Shown: positions 57,110 through 64,000 of the stretch, piece by piece
Numbering within the stretch: the stretch's first letter is position 1
Layout of the letters: every line of letters begins with the position of its first letter
Origin: Ephydatia muelleri
Taxonomy: Eukaryota; Porifera; Demospongiae; Spongillida; Spongillidae
NCBI GenBank assembly: GCA_013339895.1
Contig: JABACO010000014.1
Span: 403,006 to 467,005, forward strand
Direction: 5' to 3'
Length of the DNA: 64,000 nucleotides
The notes under the pieces: model-generated
What the model was told of the DNA's origin: nothing
Database searches by the model: none
What the model saw: only the letters and a program-made list of their open reading frames with translations
Position numbers and translations under genes: made by a program

Positions 57110-57540
57110 AAGGTCTGCACCCGTGGTAAGTTTACATAATGGGTTCATGGAACATTCTCGTAGGTTGCCTCAGAAGACGAAGTGGATCATTACAAAACCA
57201 TCGAACTCTGACAAGACTGGACCCGGGGAGCGCACGAGGGAAGGGGATCATCGTTTGAAGGTCTGACAGAGAGTAACTGTCTGAGGCTTTATAGTTTTAA
57301 GAGTGTGCTAGGTATGGGATGTTCACAAGTGATGTGCATTTGTGTTTGACTGTTGGGGTACTGTGGTTAGGAGAGGAGAGAGGCCATTGAGAAGACACCT
57401 TGGAGAAATGACTAAGGCCGGAGAGAGGCTGTTTGAGAACTGACCTTGTGGCTGTTAGTAGAACTCCAGATTACATCAGCAGTGATCAAGGTGGTTTTTG
57501 TGTTTACGTAAACTTGACCCACGGCTGTTTGCGGCTGGAC
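57110..57540. repeat. Dispersed repeat, copy B
   Basis: Ends are inverse-like: CACCCGTGGTAAGTTTAC (57118-57135) and GTAAACTTGACCCACGG (about 57506-57530). The interior right half matches copy A at 54790-55010. No ORF of note. Confidence 0.6.
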
Positions 57541-57965
57541 ACTAGGGATGTAATTAGAACGATACCGTAAATGGATGTATAAACTAAAGCCGATCCTCAT
57601 TATAAACATGCATCGCGCGAATCAAACAAACAACGTTATCCTGCCCATTTGAAGTCGAATGAGTGCAGAGAACCCTTCCACTATCTGTCTAGTCCTTATT
57701 ATGCCATTTGCGCAATCCATACATAGCAATTCCTAAAAGCGCGCATCCTCTTTTTGCACTAATCATCACGCGTGACGTAGAAGGGGGTGCACTTCAGGTT
57801 TGTTCTACGGACGCCCTGCAAATTTTCAAAGAGGTTAGTATATAGCAACATGGAGAGAAATGAAATCACTATCTGAAAACATCAGTCTGCAATTGCCACT
57901 AGTTTTTTTCACGCTACACTACGGCAGTGAGTCTTATGAATAATCTGTGCTTCGGTTGCATATAG
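57541..57965. other. 5' flank of RAG1-like locus 1
   Basis: No gene recognised. TTGCATATAG just before 57966 can serve as a splice acceptor, so an upstream exon may exist. Confidence 0.5.
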
Positions 57966-59107
57966 GCTTGATGGATGACCACAGAGAGAAAGTTCAGCAG
58001 CACTGTAGAGTATGTGGGAGATTTCTAAAAGACAGAGGAGAGAAAAATAGACCATCATATGAGTGCAAAGTGTTTGCAAAGCATCTGCACAGTGTCTTTG
58101 GGTTTGACATTACCCATGATGTCCCAGACATTCACCCTCTGTTCTTTTGTTACCGGTGCAAGCTAGTCATCGACAAGTCTCTACATGCTGAACACCATCT
58201 TTCTCCATACAAATCGTCAACGACAGTCTATGTATGGCAAGCCCATAATGAAGAATGTTGCAAGGTATTAATACATGTACACATGTATATGACCATGCAG
58301 CTAGCTTAAATCTCATATACACATATACATGCACATCCACCATCCAGATGTGCCATCCCAAAACAGGACCACTGAGAAAAAACTAGACATCCCGGAGGTC
58401 GTTCCAAGGCCAATTCAATTATTGGCTACATTAAGGGAATTGCACCACCAAACTGTTTACCGGATGCCCCACTAGCAAGCCAATTGAATACAGTAATGGA
58501 ACAGCTTCTTTGTTCAGTCTGCCTGGATGTCTTGTGCCAACCACTAGAGCTCCCATGTAGAGCACTAGTGTGCACCATGTGCACTGTGCAGCTGTTAAGG
58601 GCATTTAACTGCAATGATGTTAAATGTCCTCTGAAACACCTGTAATCCCATCAGAATTAAAGCCAGCCCCGCCCTTAGTCCAGGCATTGCTAAGTAATGT
58701 AATGGTCCATTGCATTACTTGCACAAGGGACATGCGGGCTTGTGAGTACAATACACATGAGTGTAGTGTTTCACCTACACGAACTGAAGTGCAGATGGCC
58801 TCTCAGGTGTTGACACGGCTGGCTGACACTAGTCCTGACAAGATATTTTCAATGCCTACAAAAGGAACAGTAAGTTCAATTACTTGTGCTCAACAACTTG
58901 TACTATAATACATGAAACTTCTTGGGAGAACAAGGGGCCGAATCTATACATGCTAAGTTCAATACTTTACAACGGACATACCAGGCCATACCCGACAAGA
59001 CACAAAGATTGATGTCTATAGTTAAAGAACACCTATTATCAATTGCACCACACAACGTTGCAGCCATCCCCCAGCCATGCAAAGGACAAAAACACGGTCC
59101 ACCCTAA
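57966..59107 (+). pseudogene. RAG1-like N-terminal zinc-domain locus 1
   Basis: Exon 1 (57966-58264, donor AAG then GTATTA) encodes CRVCGRFLKDRG, VFGFDITHDVPDIHPLFFCYRCKLV (one long run, split here for length) and a W..H..C tail. This follows the N-terminal domain of vertebrate RAG1 (CRICG, DV.SIHP..FC..C, H..SC). Exon 2 (from 58348) encodes a RING finger (LLCSVCLDVLCQPLELPC, VCTMC, VKCPL) and a partner zinc segment (VMVHCITCTRDM, YNTHECS) as in RAG1. A later piece (58931-59107) reads GEQGAESIHAKFNTLQRTYQ. Frames change within exon 2 at least twice. It resembles the N-RAG-type mobile sequences reported from invertebrates rather than a recombinase; no RAG1 catalytic core is seen. Confidence 0.65.
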
Positions 59108-60172
59108 AACTATTCTATACGTGCTATAACGTGCATCTCACATGAATGTTACTCTACCGCGTGAGTAATCGACAACTTTATTCCATTCTAGCAGCGTCAA
59201 AAAAACTAGTGGCAACAGAGACACAATGGAAATAGTAAGAACAACTTGTCGCCTTCAGTTTTCCGCTTTTTTTTTCGGTGTCAAAATTTGCTCTTGGGGG
59301 AGAAAGAACCCGCCGTAGTGAAGACGTCCTTCGATATGTGCCCGCTTTCGAACGCTATAGCTAAAAGTATCGAAAAGCCTAAATCATGTGACTTAGGCTT
59401 TAAATAGAAAAGTAGTGCTACTATTGTTTTGTGTCTTTAAAATGGCGATTGTACTTGTTTTGTTCGTGCTTGCTCGAGTGCAAATTGGGGTCTAGGTTGT
59501 CAAGGTGTTGCTAGGGCATTACATAATTATTTCAATATTTTTGGGGAGGAGGCCTAATGTCCAAGATTTCAATGTAAGCAAACAGCCGTGGACCACGGGT
59601 GCAGACCTTATACAATTTCTGTTAGATAATAATATATGCAAAATCCGCTGTATTAGGGTATGAACTCTTTTTTTTCTAAACAGGCTATAATCTCGATCCC
59701 AACTATCAATTACTCGACCAACATATATACTCCACGCATACACAAATAGGTTTAAATAGTGATTTTGCACGTAACATCTATCCAACAGATGTAGTACTTC
59801 TAGAACAGTATGAAAGAGAGATTAGTGACCTACACAACAATTGGTCTATTCAAAACACTTTATGGGATATGTATGTTTGTCATGTTGCACGCGTACATAA
59901 CGTCAGATTCCTTAGTATTTAGTCTCAAAGGCGGTGTGTGCGTGCTTGTACGATCACTCTCCTCCTGCACCACAAACTAACCACACTGTCTATATACGAG
60001 GTCATAACATGTTTCAAGGATACCTTACGCATTGTTAAATTTTTCGTCAAAATTATTCAATTTTTTTTTCCCCCTATCGGCGTCCGTCACTCATTTTTTG
60101 TTCGTCCTCCCGTGAGAATTTCGTGCGGCCTGACTTCATTACATCATTTACACGTAAGCATCATTGTGAGTG
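59108..60172. other. Intergenic and 5' flank of the sulfotransferase
   Basis: No gene recognised. A dispersed-repeat end (ACCACGGGTGCAGACCTTAT, 59595-59614) is present. The promoter of the sulfotransferase should lie in the 3' part; no clear motif is seen. Confidence 0.5.
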
Positions 60173-61186
60173 ATGAATATGGACGGCGAGAAGGACACGC
60201 AAGTCGGCGAGATAGCCACGCCATCGATGCCTCAGCCTCCCCCGGAGTATGCAAAGGCGCTTACGTGGACGCTCGAACAACAGATGCAGGAAATGACGAG
60301 AAGATCGATGTGGATGCAAATGATGGAAAAGAAACTGCTCTCCTTTTCACCTCGCCCTACGGACGTCATTATCGCAACCTCGGCAAAATCGGGGACGACT
60401 TGGGTCTCCCACATTTGCCACCAGATTCGAACCAAAGGAGCCGAACCAGACTTCGAGAATCAAGTACCTGACGTCACCACTCTTCTGGAGATGACTGGAA
60501 GTCCCGTCCTTCCAATCGATCTGAACACAATGGTCCAACCAGCAGAGCCCAGGATTTATTGCACGCATCACTTGTATGAGAGAGTCCCAAAGGGAGGTAA
60601 ACTCATATATTGTTTTCGGGACCAGAAAGACGCGCTTTTCTCCTTCTATCCGTTCGTTGATTCCATGATGGCGCTGAAAGGAAGGGTTTCTTTGCCTGTG
60701 TTTATCGAGCACTGTACCAACAACATGCACTGGACAGCAAATAACCTACGCAATCTGCTGGCGTGGTGGGAGCATCGTCACGATGCAGACGTACTCTTCC
60801 TGTTCTACGACGACCTCAAGGAAGACCACACAGGATGTGTGAGACGAATCGCCAAGTTCATTGGTGTGGATTGTGACGAAGAAACCATCGCTCGTGTTGT
60901 GCACACCACGACGCACGCCGAGATGGTCAAACACCACTCCAAGTTTGATAACCACAACACAATTCCACTTAGGGCAAAGATGCACGGAGATGACCCGCCA
61001 TCTGAGTTTACTGGTAGGGTACGCAAGGACAGAGGGAAGTCAGGTGATGGCCAGAAGCTCCCACTTGAGGTACAGCAAAGCATTGATCAAGAGTGGCACG
61101 ACATAATCACCGCTAAATTAGGCTTCCGTGACCTCAAAGAGATGAGAGCAACATTGAAAAAAGAAATGGATTGTGATGCCGTATGA
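60173..61186 (+). CDS. Cytosolic sulfotransferase (SULT-type)
   Basis: Intact intronless ORF of 337 residues starting at the ATG at 60173 (MNMDGEKD); another ATG two codons on could also serve. It transfers sulfonate from PAPS to hydroxyl or amine acceptors. The PAPS 5'-phosphosulfate loop TSAKSGTTW is at 69-77. The catalytic His is probably in RIYCTHHLYERVP (about 128-140). The 3'-phosphate motif appears as FRDQKDALFSFY. The C-terminal RVRKDRGKSGDGQ matches the RKGxxGDWK signature with Trp and Lys replaced. Length is slightly above the usual 290-300 because of an N-terminal extension. No signal peptide, so cytosolic. Absence of introns may reflect retroposition or lateral gain. Substrate unknown. 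Confidence 0.93.
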   Translation: MNMDGEKDTQVGEIATPSMPQPPPEYAKALTWTLEQQMQEMTRRSMWMQMMEKKLLSFSPRPTDVIIATSAKSGTTWVSHICHQIRTKGAEPDFENQVPDVTTLLEMTGSPVLPIDLNTMVQPAEPRIYCTHHLYERVPKGGKLIYCFRDQKDALFSFYPFVDSMMALKGRVSLPVFIEHCTNNMHWTANNLRNLLAWWEHRHDADVLFLFYDDLKEDHTGCVRRIAKFIGVDCDEETIARVVHTTTHAEMVKHHSKFDNHNTIPLRAKMHGDDPPSEFTGRVRKDRGKSGDGQKLPLEVQQSIDQEWHDIITAKLGFRDLKEMRATLKKEMDCDAV

Positions 61187-61304
61187 ATTATTAACAATTA
61201 AGCAAAGTGTTTTATTTTTCTTTCAGTGATAAAGAGGATTTCTCTGCCGTAATACATACCCAGAAATGGTCGATACATAGGTGGTCATCTTGCTTTTTTT
61301 TTTC

Positions 61305-61307
<3 letters not shown>

Positions 61308-61334
<27 letters not shown>
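61308..61334. repeat. Poly-C run
   Basis: About 27 consecutive C directly before the LINE fragment. Confidence 0.95.
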
Positions 61335-61336
<2 letters not shown>

Positions 61337-61339
61337 TGT

Positions 61340-61570
61340 CATGTCGGATATAAAGCCTCCATCGTGCCTATTGTGCCCGGGGAAGATCCTAGATCCTTTG
61401 TTCCATCACAGCACCACACGTAAATGGGGAGGAGATGTCACCACACGTCACAATTGTCAGCGCAATGCAATATACTATACTGTGCTTGCCATCGCGCCTC
61501 CTTATCTGATTCCTTGGAGGCTTGGGCTCGGATGGATGGTGCGAACACTTCAGTGCATGTGCGCAGGTGG
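61340..61570 (+). mobile_element. Fragment of restriction-like-endonuclease LINE
   Basis: Reads CLLCPGKILDPLFHH then WGGDVTTRHN, which matches CPFCPELVLDPLGHH then HGGDVVTRHN in the LINE at 22120-25800. A few residues further on in another frame (CHRASLSDSLEAWAR) match the start of its endonuclease. It is a short 3' piece of the same or a sister family, in plus orientation. Confidence 0.7.
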
Positions 61571-61639
61571 ACACATGAAAAGGCCAAAAGTAGGAAGCGT
61601 TCGCCAGGCACCTAATACACTAATAGCTCATCTTCAGAA

Positions 61640-62099
61640 GATTGCCTCTCCACCAGCTTTATTGCATGAGCCTAGTCCATCTTTGGCCAGCATGAACAAC
61701 AAGTTGATCGTAGAGAAGCTGAAGTGTGCAGTGTGTTCCAACGTTCTTTCAGAGCCACTAGAATTGACGTGCAGTGCACTGGTATGCACCACGTGCCTCA
61801 CAGAGTGCATAGCAGCATCTGGCGCTGTGAACTGTCCCTGTTGCTCAGACGATGATCCGTCACATGTCAGACCAGTATCAAATGGAATATTCCTCTGCTG
61901 CTATCAGATGTTTGGAGACATTGACTGTGCTGGTTGCAACAGGGACATTAGAAGTGGTGATTATGGAGGGCATGAATGTGTACCATCACTTACACCTGAG
62001 GAGGAGAAAGAAGCTGCTGGGCTGCTAAAGAGAACCATCTCTACCAGTCCCGACAAAGGTGTTGTACAACTTGGAGGAGCAGTTAAGGACTCATACTGA
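61640..62099 (+). pseudogene. RAG1-like zinc-domain locus 2
   Basis: One open frame shared with the preceding LINE fragment. It carries a RING finger (KCAVCSNVLSEPLELTC, VCTTC, NCPCC) followed by CAGCNRDIRSGDYGGHEC, the same order as in RAG1 and in locus 1 (57966-59107). It ends LTPEEEKEAAGLLKRTISTS and then GGAVKDSY at the stop. Neither the RAG1-type upstream CR.CG domain nor a catalytic core is seen. It was probably truncated at its 5' end by the LINE fragment. Confidence 0.6.
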
Positions 62100-62319
62100 G
62101 GTTACATAATCACTTTAGCCAATGACATTCATGCAAGTCACCAAAGCCAAGCAATAAACCACAGCCGCCTGATCAAGGACTAGTATAATGTTTTGAGGCA
62201 GAAGAAAGATGAAACTGGTCGTGAGTTCTTTATTGACAGGCGTGGAAATGTGGCTAGTTGGACGGTAAAAGAACGTACAACTGGTAGTTCTGTTACATCA
62301 GTGCCTGCTAGTAATTGTT
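62100..62319. other. Short spacer, probably more of RAG1-like locus 2
   Basis: Continues without a clear ORF (for example SQAINHSRLIKD in one frame). It may be the decayed extension of the RAG1-like locus. Confidence 0.35.
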
Positions 62320-64000
62320 AGGGACACGAGGCAAGTTCTGGCTTTCTTCATTGTAAGTTATTCAATGCACGTTCTTTATGCAATAAGTTAACTACTCTTT
62401 ATATGCTACTAAATTCTGCCAAATATGATATTATCTTTGTTACCGAAACTTGGCTGCATTCTGATTTTCCTGATTCTCTTTTACTGCCCAATTATGTGTA
62501 TAATATTTTCAGAAAAGATAGAGGTGGTGGATATGGTGGTGTTGCAATATTTGTGAAAAACTCATTAAAGGCTGTTTTTGTTGATCTTGACCCTGTATTC
62601 TTATCACTGGAATGTATTGTTCTTGATCTCTTGGTTAGTGGTTATCCATGTATTCGCTGTGTATGTATTTATAACCCACCTTCTTTGGCATATGATGTTG
62701 GCCACACTGCTTGTATTTGTTCCCTTTTAAATACATATACCAAAGGGTGTGTGTTTTATGTTGGTGACTTCAATTATCCTCATATTAACTGGAAGATTCC
62801 ATCAGGCCATGGTTCAATTGCACAGAACAATTTTGTAACCTGCACGCTTCAGAATGGTCTTACACAAGTTGTTGATTGTCCTACACATGGCCCAAATTGT
62901 ATTGACCTTGTCTTTGCTTCGAACCCATGTTTAATCCATGACTTAGCAGTTGTTGAGCCTTTCTCCAGTACCTGTGATCATAGCGCAGTGGACTTCTCAA
63001 TCCTTTGTCCTGGTATACCTAAACCCAATCATAGTCCTTGTTTTCGAGACTTTAGACATGCTGACTACCCTTCTCTTATATCGTATCTTCAGGTGTTGAT
63101 TGGTTATTACTTTACAATACCAGTCTAAATGCAGATGAATTCTGGACTAAAATATCACAGGTTTTGGAGTATTCAGTCTCTCAATTTGTACCCCTTTCTC
63201 GTATTCATCCTAGGAAATCTTCTGTTCCAAAGCACATTCGTTCCTTACTTCTAAAGAAAAAATACTGGTACCCCAAGAATAAGCTGATATATCGACAGTA
63301 TGCTAAACAATACGATGATGCAGTCAAGTCTTATTACTCTTTAAGGGAGCTTGATATTGCTAAAAGCAAGAACATATCTAGATTTTATGCCTATGCTAAC
63401 TCCAAACTTAATAATGGTGTGGGTATACCTCCACTATTGAGTGATGATGGTACTTTAACTATTGAAGATTGTGACAAATGTGAACTTCTCAATAAATACT
63501 TTGTTTCTGTTTTTACTAAAGACAATGGCAAACCCCAACATTTTCCTCTTCGTATACAAAGTACAAAGTCTCTAAATATCATTAGTTTTACTTATGACAA
63601 AGTGTTGAGATCTCTTAGGAACCTACCAAACAAATGCTCTAAAACTCCTGATGGTTTTCCGGCATTTTTTCTGAAGTCTATTGCTCCCGCAATAGCATTC
63701 CCTCTAAGTTGTCTGTTTACTATGTCTATGGAAAGCAGTATCTTACCTGCTGTTTGGAAAGTCGGTTATGTGTGTCCAATTTTTAAAAAGGGTGCTCGTC
63801 AACTTCCTAGTAACTATCGCCCTGTTTCTATGACCAGCATATGTTGTAAAGTGATGGAATCTATTATTTCTGAATCAATGGTTCATTTCCTCAGGGTAAA
63901 TGGTCTGTTATCAAAAGATCAGCATGGTTTTCTACCCAAAAGGTCTACTTGTACTCAACTTTTAGTAACACTAAATGAAATGTCATTGCTATCTGATGCT
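62320..64000 (+). mobile_element. LINE with APE endonuclease (CR1/Jockey-like), 5' part
   Basis: Starts near LFNARSLCNKLTTLYMLL. An apurinic-type endonuclease follows (IIFVTETWLHSDF, YGGVAIFVKNSL, FYVGDFNYPHINW, PNCIDLVFAS, CDHSAVDF). After one frame shift near 63093 comes a linker and then reverse transcriptase (VCPIFKKGARQLPSNYRPVS, then SKDQHGFLPKRSTCTQLL), which runs off the window edge. The YRPVS and QHGF.P.RST words are typical of CR1/Rex/Jockey-type LINEs. Only one frame change in 1.6 kb suggests a recent copy. Confidence 0.85.

Noticed and set aside
57966-62099. A working RAG recombinase
   Set aside because: Only N-terminal zinc modules are present. No RAG1 catalytic core, no RAG2 and no RAG-type terminal signals are visible, and frames are broken.

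Overview
The window is eukaryotic: genes are split by many GT-AG introns, tRNAs are pol III type, and kinesin, SKI/DAC, ADAM-like and sulfotransferase sequences are present. It is very rich in microsatellites, minisatellites and transposable elements. A signal peptide, right-handed beta-helix, Cys-rich and multi-membrane-pass gene, together with hAT, Ginger-like and RAG1-like mobile sequences, suggests an early-branching animal, most likely a sponge. That identification is an inference from gene families recalled from memory, not a database result. Two runs of exactly 1000 N (8866-9865 and 41495-42494) are scaffold gaps of unknown true size, so order across them is uncertain.

Layout. 1-2160: two identical tRNA-Pro(UGG) genes on the minus strand among tandem arrays, including a 26-bp TTAGGG-containing array. 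2163-8168 (minus): an exon-rich gene with two SKI/SNO/DAC-type domains and two double zinc ribbons; its introns are packed with minisatellites. 8452-9865: a DUF7869-like fragment, then a gap. 10383-15704 (plus): a C-terminal-motor kinesin (kinesin-14) traced through 15 exons in perfect phase; the 5' end lies in or beyond the gap. 15945-21582: three intronless carbon-nitrogen hydrolase (nitrilase superfamily) copies, two with small frame breaks, among fold-back elements. 22120-25800 (minus): a nearly complete LINE with a restriction-like endonuclease. 27925-37608 (minus): the beta-helix/membrane gene in about 20 exons, with a hAT derivative (33119-33794, 8-bp target duplication) in one intron. 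37830-48008: a fold-back element, then a hAT-like element (39262-46296) whose left terminal repeat holds a Ty3/Gypsy LTR element (39302-44929). That element encloses the second gap and a stray ADAM-like metalloprotease exon. A Ginger-like DNA transposon remnant (46314-48008) with a Ulp1 protease and PHD finger follows.

48009-64000: mostly non-coding and repetitive. It holds an unrecognised degenerate gene (53526-54436), a 1153-bp element with roughly 110-bp terminal inverted repeats and a 9-bp target duplication carrying a RecQ helicase fragment (55630-56782), two loci related to the N-terminal half of RAG1 (57966-59107 and 61640-62099), an intact intronless cytosolic sulfotransferase (60173-61186), and the 5' part of an APE-type LINE that runs off the right edge.

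The host genes (SKI-like regulator, kinesin, nitrilases, membrane receptor-like protein, sulfotransferase) show no operon-like logic. The most distinctive material is the mobile-element layer: a RecQ-carrying Mutator-like element, a hAT derivative with an intact BED plus dimerisation fusion ORF, RAG1-type zinc-finger loci, nested insertions, and minisatellites that have copied exon-intron boundaries. Single-base frame disruptions recur in several otherwise well-conserved genes and may be partly assembly error.
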